Positions 7,900 to 17,704 of a stretch of 64,000 nucleotides of DNA are shown piece by piece. The position numbers and the translations under genes were made by a program. The first letter of the stretch is position 1. Every line of letters begins with the position of its first letter. The stretch is from Erwinia aphidicola (GTDB lineage Bacteria > Pseudomonadota > Gammaproteobacteria > Enterobacterales > Enterobacteriaceae): positions 248,001 to 312,000 of the forward strand of contig NZ_JACXBP010000003.1 of the NCBI RefSeq assembly GCF_014773485.1. Reading direction: 5' to 3'. The notes below the pieces were generated by a model. That model did not search any database and was not told the DNA's origin. It worked only from the letters and a program-made list of their open reading frames with translations.

Positions 7900-10752
7900 T
7901 TAAACGCTACCTCTGCCCTTTCTCACCCGCTCCGCATAAAACGCCAGCGCCTGCTGCAACGTATCCATCGTCACCGGCTTCGACAGGCAGTTATCCATTC
8001 CGGCCTCAATACAACGCTGCTTCTCTTCGGCCAGCGCATTCGCGGTCACGCCGACCACCGGGAAAGTTTGCCCCAGCTCGCGCAGGCGCTGCGTCAGACG
8101 GTAGCCATCCATATTCGGCATATTGACATCGGTCAGCACAATATCAATCTCGCTGCGGCTCAGTACATTGAGGGCATCAATACCGTCCTGCGCCGTTTTG
8201 ACGCGGTAACCCAGCGAGCCGAGCTGATCTGACAGCAGCATGCGGTTGATCGGATGGTCATCAACCACCAGAATCAGGATATCGTCATTGCTGACGCCGC
8301 TCTCCTGCTCAACCAGCGTGGCCGGTAATCCTTCCGGCATCGCGACTTCCACGCGATAGATGCGCCCAAGCAGCACCGGCAGCTCGTGCGGCGTGGTCGT
8401 GGCGCACAGCCAGCGCCCCGGCAGCACTTCGCGCGGTCCGTCATTATGACGATTGTCGAAGCGTATCACAGCGCGCACGTTCTGTTCCGGCTGACAGTCG
8501 TAATCGCAGATAATCACGTCCTCCGCTTCAGCCTCACCCTCGTAGCGCCGCACCTGGATGCCATGACCGCGCAACATTTTGTCGAGGAATTCCGCCAGCT
8601 GATCGTTACGCACCGCCAGCCAGCACTGTTTATCCTGCAAGCCGTCATGCAGCTCGGGGGTCATCACCCGGCTGTTATAGAGCGGTATACGGATAATAAA
8701 CTGGCTGCCCATCCCCGGCTCGGAGTCCACCTCAATATCGCCGTCCATCATGTTGATCAGCTTCTCACAGATTGCCAGCCCGAGTCCGGTTCCCTGGAAA
8801 TTCCGCTGCACGCCGCTGCCGACCTGGAAGAACGGGTCAAATAGCCGGGTCAGCTCTTTCGCCGGGATCCCCACGCCGCTGTCGCGCACGCGGAACGCCA
8901 GGTAGCCATCCTTGACGTAGGCGTGCAGGACGATGCCGCCGGTATGGGTAAACTTGATGGAGTTGCTCAACAGGTTAGAGATCACCTGCTGCAAACGCAT
9001 CGGATCGCCGTCCAGCGTCACCGGCACGTCGCTGTCGATGAAGCACCACAGCGTCAGACGCTTTTTCACCACCATCGCCAGATAGTTGGAGGTGATATGC
9101 GCTATCACCTCACGCGGGGAAAACTCACGCGGCTCAATCTTCAACTGCTCAGACTCGATTTTCGAGAAATCGAGGATATCACTGATGATTTTCAGCAGCA
9201 GGCTGGAGGAGTTGTTCATCGCCGTCACCAGCGACTCCACGCCTTTGGGTAAAGTTTTGGTTTGCAGCAGGTCGAGGTTACCAATAATGCCGTACAGCGG
9301 GGTGCGTAGCTCGTGGCTGACGGTGGCGAGGAACATCGATTTCGACTGGCTGGCCTGCTCTGCGGCCTGCGCCATCTCCTGCAGCGACTCTTCCATCTTC
9401 ACGCGCGCGCTGACATCCACCAGCACGCAGATCGCCACGTTTTCATTGCGGTAGCGTGAATGCACAAAACTGATTTGCAGGTTGGTATTGCTACCGGTCA
9501 GCACGTCGACAAAGTTTACCTGCTGTCCGCAGATAATCTCGGTCAGGCGCAGACGGTCTTCCTGAGTCAGCATGGTGAGGTAGTTATGCGCCAGCTCGTT
9601 ACTCAGAATATTGGTGCCGTCACTGGTGCGCAGAATGCAGATCCCGACCGGCGCCGAAGCGACAATTTTGCGGTTGAACTGCTCATGCTCTTCCAGCCGG
9701 TGTGCATTATCCTCGGCGGGGAGAAACATGCGGCGCTCGAACAGCCAGGCGAGGGTAAACAGGATAATCGCGCTGATAATATTCAGCAGAATGGCGTTGA
9801 TCAGCAGCATTTTTAGCGGCTCAATCATCGCGCTGGTCGGCACCGAGTACACCACGCTCAGGGACGAAGGCGGCAGCTCTTTTTTCATCACCAGCTGTTT
9901 GTACCCGGCAACATAGCCAAACCAGCTGGCGTCATCAGGGAGATCGTCGGCGGAAAAGGCCAGCGCGCCGCGGGCGGAAGAGAGCACCCGCTGGTTGTTC
10001 TGATCGACCAGCGTCACCGCCACCGGCAGGTTGCCCGGGGTGATAAAGTCCTCCATACGAATGCTCTGCTCAATACCGAGCAGCGCCGCTACCTTATTCG
10101 CCACATAAACCGGGGTGATCATATAGTAATAACCGACCCCCGGCTGCGCGGTCGGCGACACCCAGAACAGGCTATTTTTGCGCTCCTCTTCGTTGCCGCT
10201 GCGGTACTTCAGGATGCGTTCATGCAGTGATTTCAGCGCCCGCTCACGGTCGACGGAAGCATTCCCCACCCCGAAGTCCGCCAGGCACTGGCTCTCGCCA
10301 CCGACGAAAAACACCCGGTTCAGCTCATAGGCCGAGGCAAAGTTCACTTTCCAGTAATTGAGAAAATAGCTGAGCGATTCCAGCGAATTACGCCAGGTGT
10401 TGCTCATCGCACTACAGTCTGAATCGGCATAAAGCGGGTAGAACTGCGGCAGCGTACTCTTACCGGGAAACACGCCGTTCAGCACATCAAGCCCGCTGGA
10501 CGAGGTATTCAGGCGGTTTTCAGCAATAAACTTCAGCTCGCGCGTCACGTCTGCGGAGTGACGCACGTACCACTGAGTCTGATCATAGCTGGTATTAAAC
10601 TCCTGGCGAACCTGGGACTCTCTCTCGTGCAGGACGTTAATAATGTAGAACGTTGTCAGCAAGGCACCCAGCATCCACAGCATCAGCGCCAGCGCACGGA
10701 ACAGGTAGCGCGAGATTTTTAACGTTGTACGGAAAGAGACAAGATATTTCAA
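7900..10752 (-). CDS. rcsC: RcsC hybrid sensor histidine kinase
   Basis: 950 residues against 949 in E. coli. Order: membrane helix about 20-41, periplasmic sensor, second helix about 318-338, linker/PAS-like segment, dimerisation and phospho-acceptor domain with H480 in VSHELRTPLYG, ATP-binding domain with N and G boxes (NLLSNSIKFT, GTGLGLAICEKLI), a variable RcsC-specific domain (about 690-800), and a C-terminal receiver with D875 in LTDVNMPNMDGY. It autophosphorylates and hands phosphate to RcsD then RcsB. The gene converges on rcsDB. Start ATG at 10752 matches the E. coli N-terminus (MKYL.SFRTTLK). Confidence 0.97.
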   Translation of the reverse strand: MKYLVSFRTTLKISRYLFRALALMLWMLGALLTTFYIINVLHERESQVRQEFNTSYDQTQWYVRHSADVTRELKFIAENRLNTSSSGLDVLNGVFPGKSTLPQFYPLYADSDCSAMSNTWRNSLESLSYFLNYWKVNFASAYELNRVFFVGGESQCLADFGVGNASVDRERALKSLHERILKYRSGNEEERKNSLFWVSPTAQPGVGYYYMITPVYVANKVAALLGIEQSIRMEDFITPGNLPVAVTLVDQNNQRVLSSARGALAFSADDLPDDASWFGYVAGYKQLVMKKELPPSSLSVVYSVPTSAMIEPLKMLLINAILLNIISAIILFTLAWLFERRMFLPAEDNAHRLEEHEQFNRKIVASAPVGICILRTSDGTNILSNELAHNYLTMLTQEDRLRLTEIICGQQVNFVDVLTGSNTNLQISFVHSRYRNENVAICVLVDVSARVKMEESLQEMAQAAEQASQSKSMFLATVSHELRTPLYGIIGNLDLLQTKTLPKGVESLVTAMNNSSSLLLKIISDILDFSKIESEQLKIEPREFSPREVIAHITSNYLAMVVKKRLTLWCFIDSDVPVTLDGDPMRLQQVISNLLSNSIKFTHTGGIVLHAYVKDGYLAFRVRDSGVGIPAKELTRLFDPFFQVGSGVQRNFQGTGLGLAICEKLINMMDGDIEVDSEPGMGSQFIIRIPLYNSRVMTPELHDGLQDKQCWLAVRNDQLAEFLDKMLRGHGIQVRRYEGEAEAEDVIICDYDCQPEQNVRAVIRFDNRHNDGPREVLPGRWLCATTTPHELPVLLGRIYRVEVAMPEGLPATLVEQESGVSNDDILILVVDDHPINRMLLSDQLGSLGYRVKTAQDGIDALNVLSRSEIDIVLTDVNMPNMDGYRLTQRLRELGQTFPVVGVTANALAEEKQRCIEAGMDNCLSKPVTMDTLQQALAFYAERVRKGRGSV

Positions 10753-10854
10753 ACGGGACCCACGCAGCCATCAGCAGTGATAAAACAGAGTGCCGATACA
10801 GTAGCGTTCACCTGCTGAAAAAGCCAGTTATCCCCGCCCCGCCCCCGCTCTATT

Positions 10855-11829
10855 TCAGCTAATTCTGCTTTGTTCCCCGGACTCTTTACGCCACTGCGAG
10901 GGGGTTTTTCCGGTAATGCGCAGAAACTCGCGATTAAAGTTTGATTTGGTCTGGAAACCGACGTTTTCCATGATCTCAATGATCGTACTCTGACTGCGGC
11001 AAAGGTGCTCGCAGGCTTCAGCAATTCGCCAACTGTTAACATACTGCGATACGCTCTGGCGGTGGAGTGCATTGATGGCGGCGGAGACCTGACGACTCGG
11101 AATTCCTGATTTACGCGCCAGCTGCTCCAGGTTCAGTCCGGTCTCGCGATGAATACCGCTACGCATCAGCTCATCGATGCGTTCGAGCACGGCGGCGTCG
11201 CCCTCTTTCACCTTGCGCGATTTTACCGCCGTGCTGGCGGTGGCAGGCGTCAGCAGTAGCGTCAGCGCCACCAGCAGGCAGACCAGTAAATTACCGCAGG
11301 CTGTTAATAGCTGAACCCCGCTGCCCGCCCTGTATTCCAGCAGCCCCGCAACGCTGATGTCGATCAGCGCGACCGCGATTAGCAAGACGGCCAGCAGACG
11401 CCAGCCATTTACGCTCAGGCCACTGCTCTCCAGCGGCAGCTGGCAGAAAGTGTCCCTGCCCTGACGCAATGTTATTAGCATCGCTGCTGCGCTACTCATC
11501 CAGATGACTGCCATCAGCCCATCAATCGCCTGCGGGAGCCACAGGATACTGCCAGCCATTAACAGTAGCGCCAGCACGCTAAGCGCAAGATGCAGCCTCT
11601 GCCCGGTGGCCTGGCACAGTGCCAGATAGCAAAACAGCGGCAGCGCAACTGCCGTCAGCGGCTGTATTATGCGCAGCTGATTAAACTGCGGCAGTGCCCC
11701 CAAACCGGCAACCACCGTGTGCAGCAGGAAAACCAGCAGCAGCAGACGGAAGAACGCGCCCGCCTGACGTTTCTGCACCAGCAGCAGCAGGCAGGCAAAG
11801 CTAAGGAGAAAATTTATCGGTATTAGCAT
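10855..11829 (-). CDS. Membrane-anchored AraC-family transcription regulator
   Basis: About 324 residues. The first 200 are strongly hydrophobic with about six or seven predicted membrane helices, and the C-terminal 100 form an AraC/XylS DNA-binding domain (LNLEQLARKSGIPSRQVSAA as the first helix-turn-helix, IIEIMENVGFQTKSNFNREF and TGKTPSQWRK as the second). This makes it a one-component regulator that probably senses something at or in the inner membrane. ATG at 11829 is chosen; TTG at 11838 is the alternative and neither has a strong ribosome site. It is divergent from the exported hydrolase starting at 11909, with a 79-bp shared promoter region, so that gene is its most likely target (inference). 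Confidence 0.8.
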   Translation of the reverse strand: MLIPINFLLSFACLLLLVQKRQAGAFFRLLLLVFLLHTVVAGLGALPQFNQLRIIQPLTAVALPLFCYLALCQATGQRLHLALSVLALLLMAGSILWLPQAIDGLMAVIWMSSAAAMLITLRQGRDTFCQLPLESSGLSVNGWRLLAVLLIAVALIDISVAGLLEYRAGSGVQLLTACGNLLVCLLVALTLLLTPATASTAVKSRKVKEGDAAVLERIDELMRSGIHRETGLNLEQLARKSGIPSRQVSAAINALHRQSVSQYVNSWRIAEACEHLCRSQSTIIEIMENVGFQTKSNFNREFLRITGKTPSQWRKESGEQSRIS

Positions 11830-11849
11830 AGGACTCAATCGCGATCGAG

Positions 11850-11862
11850 GACGCCAGGCGTC
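11850..11862. promoter_or_regulatory. Candidate operator palindrome between regulator and hydrolase
   Basis: GACGCC-A-GGCGTC is a perfect 6+1+6 inverted repeat in the 79-bp divergent spacer. It is short and could be chance, but it sits where an operator for either promoter would be expected. Confidence 0.3.
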
Positions 11863-11908
11863 TGTAAAGTTCTGATAATGGGACTTTTATACGTGAGGAG
11901 TAAATAAG

Positions 11909-12895
11909 ATGCCGCTGATTTTTCTGTTTTCACTGATGTTAATCAGTTTCTCGAGCTGGAGCTATTCCGTTGCTACGCAACAGGAAACGCTCAGTAATCC
12001 TGTCCTGAAGCGCACGCTTAATGTCCGTATTTTCTACCCCAGCGAAAGCCATCAGGCAGCGACCTTGCAGGCAGCAAGACCGGTGCTGACTGGATTTTAT
12101 GCGATAGAACAGGCTCAGCCTGCTGCGGGCAAGTTTCCCCTGATTGTGCTGAGCCACGGCAGCGGCGGTAATAACAGCAGCCTCGCCTGGCTGGCCGTGC
12201 CGCTGGCGGCCCAAGGGGCCATTGTGATTGCCGCTAATCACCCGGGCAGCACCACCGGCGATTCCAGCCCCGATACCGACCTCACCCTGCAGACGCGCGA
12301 CCTGTCGTTTTTAATCACCCACTATCTTGATGACGCAAGATGGCGGCCTGCCATTGACGCCGACAGGATTGGCGCTATCGGGCATTCAAAGGGCGGTTAC
12401 AGCGTGCTGGCACTGGCCGGAGCGCGGATAACCCTGGCAAGGCTGGTTGAGTACTGCCGCAGCAAACCGCAGATGCCGGACTGCCTGTTTTACCAGCGCG
12501 GGCACCTGCCGCTGGCACAGCGATCGGCGGCCACGCTGGCGGCCAGCTATCGTGACCCGCGAGTGAAGTTTGTCGTCGCTATCGACCCGGGAATGAGCGA
12601 TGTTTTCACTCCCGCCAACCTGCACTCTATTACCCTTCCACTGCTGGTGATTGCCGCGGGCTATTATATCCGCGCGCAGCCGGAGATTAATTTGGGGGTG
12701 GATAGGTTGCCGCTACCGCTGTTGCGCCTGCCACAGGCCGGGCACTATGACTTCCTGCCGCTATGTCAGCCAGCGGCACAAGCGATTCTGGCAGAGGAAG
12801 GGGAAGCATTTATTTGCGAAACATCGCGGGAAAAGCGTGAGGAGGTACATCAGCAGACAATTACCGCCGTCAGCGCGTTTATTCAGCGCAGCTGA
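11909..12895 (+). CDS. Exported alpha/beta hydrolase of the dienelactone-hydrolase-like/lipase class
   Basis: 328 residues with a signal peptide-like N-terminus (MPLIFLFSLMLISFSSWSYS), so probably periplasmic or secreted. The fold markers are the oxyanion segment LSHGSGGNN (about 81-89), nucleophile S160 in GHSKGG, and a late histidine in LPQAGHYDFLP (about 275). Residues 25-45 (LKRTLNVRIFYPS) resemble the start of COG4188-type predicted dienelactone hydrolases, from memory. Good ribosome site (GAGGAG) before ATG 11909. Divergent from the membrane AraC regulator. Substrate unknown; an esterase or acyl-hydrolase activity is the reasonable guess. Confidence 0.75.
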   Translation: MPLIFLFSLMLISFSSWSYSVATQQETLSNPVLKRTLNVRIFYPSESHQAATLQAARPVLTGFYAIEQAQPAAGKFPLIVLSHGSGGNNSSLAWLAVPLAAQGAIVIAANHPGSTTGDSSPDTDLTLQTRDLSFLITHYLDDARWRPAIDADRIGAIGHSKGGYSVLALAGARITLARLVEYCRSKPQMPDCLFYQRGHLPLAQRSAATLAASYRDPRVKFVVAIDPGMSDVFTPANLHSITLPLLVIAAGYYIRAQPEINLGVDRLPLPLLRLPQAGHYDFLPLCQPAAQAILAEEGEAFICETSREKREEVHQQTITAVSAFIQRS

Positions 12896-12923
12896 GCAGC
12901 GGGAGTTTCAATATTGAGTGAAC

Positions 12924-13124
12924 TCAGCGTTTCGATTTGAGTTCAGGTTTGGCAGAGAGGTCGGGGCCAAGGAAAGGCTCCAGCGATCCATACTCGAGCA
13001 GGATTTGGCGTATTCTCGCACTGCTTTCCAAAAACATCTGGTCCATCGCTGCGCCAATCGCTTCCCGCCGCTTTGAGGTGGCTATGATGTTCATATCCAT
13101 AGCATTATTTTTTTTCAATGACAT
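12924..13124 (-). CDS. Small unknown protein, second gene of an overlapping pair
   Basis: 66 residues (MSLKKNNAMDMNIIATSKRR...), not recognised. It is preceded by a strong ribosome site (AGGAGG six bases before ATG 13124) that lies inside the end of the upstream gene, with a 20-base overlap, so translational coupling is likely. Composition is mixed, with a helical central part (about residues 18-48) and a charged, Pro/Lys-containing tail; no signal peptide or membrane helix. The strong ribosome site and overlap argue that it is real. It could be a partner or regulator of the upstream product. Confidence 0.55.
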   Translation of the reverse strand: MSLKKNNAMDMNIIATSKRREAIGAAMDQMFLESSARIRQILLEYGSLEPFLGPDLSAKPELKSKR

Positions 13125-13590
13125 ATACTGCCTCCTGCAACCACGTCTGATTATAGATAAATCCTTTTTCGGCGGCGTAACGCCGCAGTAACCGATGGTA
13201 CATTTTTCCTAATGCCGGATGGATTGGCATAGCCAGAAGAGAGGCTACAAGCTGATGCTGAAGAAAACTCTCCACCGCCTGGCCGACCCCTTCTGCCAAA
13301 AACCGTATCAACTCACTGTAGCTAAATGCCATACGGCGGTCGACTTTGTAGCGGGCACCAGGTTCCGACGAGAATAGCGCGTCATATGGATAAAAATCAA
13401 CCAACCAGCAGTAATTCTGTAGGTAATAACCAGACCAGTAACAACCAAAGCAGTTCTGGATCATCGTTGGTAATCTTTTTATCTCAACAACATATTCATT
13501 GTCTCTTCCCCCTGACTTTTTCACCGAAACCAGATAACTCAGCGCGTTGGCTAATAGCGGTGATGAGAACGCCTTAACAGTAATATCCAT
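13105..13590 (-). CDS. Unknown protein, first gene of an overlapping pair
   Basis: 161 residues (MDITVKAFSSPLLANALSYL...), not recognised. No signal peptide. The middle is rich in aromatic residues and cysteine (MIQNCFGCYWSGYYLQNYCW), and the C-terminal half is helical and amphipathic (SELIRFLAEGVGQAVESFLQ). Start ATG 13590 with AGGAAAGG five bases upstream; GTG at 13596 is the alternative. The stretch looks richer in A+T than gyrA next door, which suggests acquired DNA. The next gene overlaps its end by 20 bases. No function can be proposed from sequence alone. Confidence 0.6.
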   Translation of the reverse strand: MDITVKAFSSPLLANALSYLVSVKKSGGRDNEYVVEIKRLPTMIQNCFGCYWSGYYLQNYCWLVDFYPYDALFSSEPGARYKVDRRMAFSYSELIRFLAEGVGQAVESFLQHQLVASLLAMPIHPALGKMYHRLLRRYAAEKGFIYNQTWLQEAVYVIEKK

Positions 13591-13696
13591 GGCCACCTTT
13601 CCTTTTGGGTACCCGCTGGTTGTATCACTCTCTGCTCTGCTGGTCAGATTTGGCGCTGCATCCTGCGTAGCGTCTTCCAGATCCCCAGATTTCAGG

Positions 13697-13730
13697 CAAA
13701 AAAAAGCCGGTTCAGCTGAACCGGCTTTTT
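13697..13730. terminator. Bidirectional Rho-independent terminator after gyrA
   Basis: Perfect palindrome AGCCGGTTCAGCTGAACCGG (13705-13724, completed to 13726) flanked by A's on the left and T's on the right, so it gives a strong hairpin with a U tract on the minus strand just after the gyrA stop and also works on the plus strand. Confidence 0.9.
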
Positions 13731-13746
13731 CATCAGGGCTTAACGA

Positions 13747-16383
13747 TTACTCGTCATCGGCCTCTGGCGCTTCATCGTCATTGTCGACTTCAGGTGCGAT
13801 ATCATCATCCCCTTCCGCCACGCTGCCGTCGATAGCATCGAGCTCTTCTTCCGCTACCGGCTCGGCCACGCGCTGCAGGCCAACCACGTTTTCATCTTCC
13901 GCGGTACGGATCAGGATCACACCCTGGGTGTTACGCCCGACCACACTCACTTCAGAAACGCGGGTACGCACCAGCGTACCGGCATCGGTGATCATCATGA
14001 TCTGATCGCTGTCGACCACCTGTACCGCACCGATAACCGGTCCGTTACGCTCGGTGACTTTAATCGAGATCACCCCCTGAGTCGCACGCGACTTGGTCGG
14101 GTATTCGCTGTTGGCGGTACGCTTACCATAACCGTTCTGCGTCACCGTCAGGATGGCGCCGTCATCACGCGGCACAATCAGGGAAACCACGCGGTCACCT
14201 TCTGCCAGCTTGATACCGCGCACGCCTGAGGCGGTTCGGCCCATGGCACGCACCGCGCTTTCAGCGAAGCGCACCACTTTACCGGCGGCAGAGAACAGCA
14301 TGGTTTCATCCGTGCCGTTAGTCAGGGCCACGCCGATCAGTTCGTCATCGTCACGCAGGTTGACGGCAATAATACCGGCACTGCGCGGACGGCTGAACTC
14401 GGTCAGCGCGGTTTTCTTCACGGTACCGCTGGCGGTCGCCATAAAGATGTTCCAGCCCTCGGCGTATTCACGCACCGGCAGGATCGCGGTAATACGTTCA
14501 TTCGCTTCCAGCGGCAGCAGGTTGACGATTGGACGCCCACGCGCACCGCGGCTCGCTTCCGGCAGCTGGTAGACCTTCATCCAGTAGAGACGACCGCGGC
14601 TTGAGAAGCAGAGGATGGTGTCATGGGTGTTGGCCACCAGCAGGCGGTCAATAAAGTCTTCTTCTTTAATACGCGCTGCCGATTTACCCTTACCGCCGCG
14701 GCGCTGCGCTTCGTAATCAGTCAGTGGCTGATACTTCACGTAGCCCTGGTGCGACAGGGTCACCACAACGTCTTCCTGGTTGATCAGGTCTTCGATATTG
14801 ATGTCGGCGCTGTTGGCGGTGATCTCGGTACGACGCGCGTCGCCGAACTGATCGCGGATCAGCTCCAGCTCTTCACGGATCACTTCCATCAGGCGCTCTG
14901 AACTGCCCAGAATGCGCAGCAGCTCGGCAATCTGCGCCAGCAGATCTTTATACTCGTCGAGCAGTTTTTCATGCTCAAGGCCGGTCAGTTTCTGCAGGCG
15001 TAAATCCAGGATAGCCTGCGCCTGCTGCTCGGTCAGGTAGTACTGGCCGTCACGAATACCGTACTGCTCTTCCAGCCACTCAGGGCGGGCGGCGTTGTCA
15101 CCGGCACGTTCCAGCATCGCTGAAACGTTGCCCAGCAGCCATGGGCGGGCAATCAGGCCCGCTTTTGCTTCGGCTGGGGTCGCAGCCTGGCGGATCAGCT
15201 CGATAATCGGATCGATGTTTGCCAGGGCCACGGCCAGTGCTTCAAGGATATGGGCACGGTCGCGCGCTTTACGTAGTTCGAAGATGGTACGGCGGGTGAT
15301 CACTTCACGACGGTGACGCACGAAGGCTTCGAGAATATCCTTCAGCGGCATAATCTTCGGCTGGCCCTGATGCAGTGCCACCATGTTGATGCCGAAAGAA
15401 GTTTGCAGCTGCGTCAGCGAGTAAAGGTTGTTTAACACCACTTCGCCCACCGCATCGCGCTTCACTTCGATGACGATGCGCATCCCGTCTTTGTCGGACT
15501 CATCGCGCAGGGCGCTGATGCCTTCCAGACGCTTCTCTTTCACCAGCTCGGCGATTTTCTCAATCAGGCGCGCTTTGTTCACCTGATAAGGAATTTCATG
15601 CACGATGATAGTTTCACGGCCGGTCTTGGCATCCACTTCCACTTCGCCACGGGCGCGGATGTAAATTTTGCCGCGACCGGTACGATAAGCTTCTTCGATG
15701 CCGCGACGACCGTTGATGATAGCAGCGGTGGGGAAGTCCGGGCCTGGGATGTGCTCCATCAGGCCTTCAACGGTGATGTTCTCATCGTCGATATACGCCA
15801 GACAGCCGTTGATCACTTCGGTCAGGTTGTGCGGCGGAATGTTAGTCGCCATACCGACTGCAATCCCCGAAGCACCGTTAACCAGCAGGTTAGGTACGCG
15901 GGTTGGCATCACTTCTGGGATCTGCTCGGTGCCGTCGTAGTTTGGCACAAAGTCGACGGTCTCTTTTTCAAGATCCGCCAGCAGTTCGTGAGCAATTTTG
16001 GACATGCGCACTTCGGTATAACGCATCGCCGCAGCCGAGTCGCCGTCGACGGAACCGAAGTTACCCTGGCCATCGACCAGCATGTAGCGCAGCGAGAATG
16101 GCTGCGCCATACGCACGATGGTGTCGTACACGGCGGTATCACCATGCGGGTGATATTTACCGATGACGTCGCCGACAACACGGGCGGATTTTTTATAGGC
16201 TTTGTTCCAGTCGTTACCGAGCACGTTCATAGCGTAAAGCACACGGCGGTGAACCGGCTTTAAACCATCACGGACATCTGGCAGCGCACGGCCAACGATG
16301 ACCGACATTGCATAATCCAGATAAGAGTTCTTTAGCTCTTCTTCGATATTGACCGGTGTAATTTCGCGGGCGAGGTCGCTCAT
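13747..16383 (-). CDS. gyrA: DNA gyrase subunit A
   Basis: 878 residues against 875 in E. coli. The N-terminal breakage-reunion domain contains catalytic Y122 ([11 protein letters not shown]), the quinolone-resistance region [13 protein letters not shown] with threonine at position 83 and aspartate at 87, and the C-terminal beta-pinwheel has the GyrA box QRRGGKG; the tail is very acidic. With GyrB it introduces negative supercoils. Start ATG at 16383 gives [20 protein letters not shown]; an in-frame extension to 16419 is not supported by the family. Divergent from ubiG, and followed by a strong terminator. Confidence 0.98.
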   Translation of the reverse strand: MSDLAREITPVNIEEELKNSYLDYAMSVIVGRALPDVRDGLKPVHRRVLYAMNVLGNDWNKAYKKSARVVGDVIGKYHPHGDTAVYDTIVRMAQPFSLRYMLVDGQGNFGSVDGDSAAAMRYTEVRMSKIAHELLADLEKETVDFVPNYDGTEQIPEVMPTRVPNLLVNGASGIAVGMATNIPPHNLTEVINGCLAYIDDENITVEGLMEHIPGPDFPTAAIINGRRGIEEAYRTGRGKIYIRARGEVEVDAKTGRETIIVHEIPYQVNKARLIEKIAELVKEKRLEGISALRDESDKDGMRIVIEVKRDAVGEVVLNNLYSLTQLQTSFGINMVALHQGQPKIMPLKDILEAFVRHRREVITRRTIFELRKARDRAHILEALAVALANIDPIIELIRQAATPAEAKAGLIARPWLLGNVSAMLERAGDNAARPEWLEEQYGIRDGQYYLTEQQAQAILDLRLQKLTGLEHEKLLDEYKDLLAQIAELLRILGSSERLMEVIREELELIRDQFGDARRTEITANSADINIEDLINQEDVVVTLSHQGYVKYQPLTDYEAQRRGGKGKSAARIKEEDFIDRLLVANTHDTILCFSSRGRLYWMKVYQLPEASRGARGRPIVNLLPLEANERITAILPVREYAEGWNIFMATASGTVKKTALTEFSRPRSAGIIAVNLRDDDELIGVALTNGTDETMLFSAAGKVVRFAESAVRAMGRTASGVRGIKLAEGDRVVSLIVPRDDGAILTVTQNGYGKRTANSEYPTKSRATQGVISIKVTERNGPVIGAVQVVDSDQIMMITDAGTLVRTRVSEVSVVGRNTQGVILIRTAEDENVVGLQRVAEPVAEEELDAIDGSVAEGDDDIAPEVDNDDEAPEADDE

Positions 16384-16575
16384 GGACGCGCTTTCCTTCT
16401 GTCTTATTCCCGGATTCAAAGGTGCGAAAGTATATCACATCGCGGGCATGTGTTGAATGGAAAGCATCGCTTTGGCCGCTTTATTGCATTCTGTTTTTAG
16501 CGCAGGCAACAACCCTGGCTGTCAGGGGCGGGAAACTTGTATACTGCGGCAAACTTTGGCCGGAGTCATACCCCA
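16384..16575. promoter_or_regulatory. Divergent gyrA-ubiG promoter region
   Basis: A 192-bp spacer between two divergent housekeeping genes must hold both promoters. The stretch 16525-16560 (CTTGTATACTGCGGCAAACT region) contains a plausible -10-like TATACT for ubiG. Not resolved further. Confidence 0.45.
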
Positions 16576-17304
16576 ATGAAAGCAGAACAAAACGCGGGCG
16601 CGCAGAACGTAGATCGCGGCGAGATCGCCAAATTTGAAGCAGTAGCAACACGCTGGTGGGACCTGGATGGCGAATTTAAGCCGCTGCACCGGATTAACCC
16701 CCTGCGCCTCGGCTGGATTGCTCAGCACTGCGACGGGCTGTTTGGTAAAAAGATCCTCGACGTCGGCTGCGGCGGCGGCATCCTGGCGGAGAGCATGGCA
16801 CGTGAAGGTGCTAACGTCACCGGGCTGGACATGGGCGCGGAGCCGTTACAGGTCGCCCGTCTGCACGCGCTGGAAAGCGGTGTGACCATTGATTACGTGC
16901 AGCAAACGGTTGAAGAGCACGCCGAACAGTTCGCCGGGCAGTATGACGTGGTGACCTGCATGGAGATGCTGGAGCACGTGCCGGACCCGCGCTCTGTGGT
17001 TCACGCCTGCGCCAGGCTGGTGAAACCCGGCGGCGAAGTGTTCTTCTCTACGCTGAACCGCAACAGTAAAGCCTGGCTGATGGCGATTATCGGCGCTGAG
17101 TACGTGCTGCGCATGGTGCCGCGCGGAACGCACGACATCAAAAAATTCATCCGCCCCGGCGAACTGCTGAACTGGGTTGACGAAACCCCACTGCGCGAGC
17201 GCCATATCATTGGCCTGCACTACAACCCGCTGACCAACCACTTCAAGCTGGCCCCTGGCGTTGATGTGAACTACATGGTTCACACGCACCGCGCGATTGA
17301 CTGA
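16576..17304 (+). CDS. ubiG: Ubiquinone biosynthesis O-methyltransferase UbiG
   Basis: 242 residues; E. coli has 240. The class I SAM-binding motif is [13 protein letters not shown] (about residues 60-72), followed by acidic motif [10 protein letters not shown] and later [13 protein letters not shown]. UbiG performs both O-methylations of ubiquinone synthesis at the membrane. Start ATG at 16576 is chosen because the protein then begins in the family pattern (MKAEQN...[18 protein letters not shown]). It is divergent from gyrA and followed by a hairpin. Confidence 0.97.
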   Translation: MKAEQNAGAQNVDRGEIAKFEAVATRWWDLDGEFKPLHRINPLRLGWIAQHCDGLFGKKILDVGCGGGILAESMAREGANVTGLDMGAEPLQVARLHALESGVTIDYVQQTVEEHAEQFAGQYDVVTCMEMLEHVPDPRSVVHACARLVKPGGEVFFSTLNRNSKAWLMAIIGAEYVLRMVPRGTHDIKKFIRPGELLNWVDETPLRERHIIGLHYNPLTNHFKLAPGVDVNYMVHTHRAID

Positions 17305-17310
17305 CCCATC

Positions 17311-17348
17311 AGGGGGTGGATACCGCTCCACCCCTGCCAGATCTTTTT
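17311..17348 (+). terminator. Probable ubiG terminator
   Basis: Hairpin GGGGGTGGA (17312-17320) with TCCACCCCT (17327-17335), loop TACCGC, followed after eight bases by TTTTT (17344-17348). It sits just after the ubiG stop. Confidence 0.5.
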
Positions 17349-17657
17349 CGTCTTACAACTGTCATCACGGCTGAGTTAGGGTTACCCCATCACGACAATT
17401 ATTGCTGTGAGGCGTCTCAATACGCCGCATTTTTCAGCAAAGAAATTCAGGAAATATCGGGGATGAACAAGAAACCCGCGCTCGATCAAATTTCTAAAAA
17501 ATTTCTCAAACCATTGACATCGACTGTGGGCCTTGAGAAACGTGGACTTAGGAAAAATACCCACCCTGCGACAGTAGTTTCACCTGAAAATCAAGCCTTG
17601 TTAAGCACGCGGAAATTACTAGAATACTCACCATATTGTTAGTCAGTCTTCCCTCAC
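17349..17657. other. Gene-free upstream part of the nrdA leader
   Basis: About 300 bases with no supported gene. A 108-codon open frame (17316-17642, plus) covers it but begins inside the ubiG terminator, has low-complexity composition and no ribosome site, so I treat the stretch as regulatory or unassigned. Confidence 0.4.
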
Positions 17658-17673
17658 CCCCTATATATAGTGT
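17658..17673 (+). promoter_or_regulatory. NrdR-box-like site upstream of nrdA
   Basis: CCCCTATATATAGTGT matches the NrdR consensus ACACWATATATWGTGT at 14 of 16 positions as I recall it. NrdR represses ribonucleotide reductase operons when dATP is abundant. A second box at the usual helical spacing is not clear. Confidence 0.6.
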
Positions 17674-17682
17674 TTATCCACA
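17674..17682 (+). promoter_or_regulatory. DnaA box 1 in the nrdA promoter
   Basis: TTATCCACA is a perfect high-affinity DnaA box and abuts the NrdR-like site. E. coli nrdAB is known to be controlled by DnaA through promoter boxes. Confidence 0.8.
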
Positions 17683-17704
17683 GAGTTACTCACAACGAGC
17701 AAGC

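Noticed and set aside
12924-13590. Assignment of the unknown pair as a classic toxin-antitoxin module
   Set aside because: Neither protein shows a recognised toxin or antitoxin motif, so the label would be unsupported.
17316-17642. 108-codon plus-strand frame before nrdA
   Set aside because: It starts within the ubiG terminator hairpin, has no ribosome site and ends before the nrdA regulatory boxes; better read as leader DNA.
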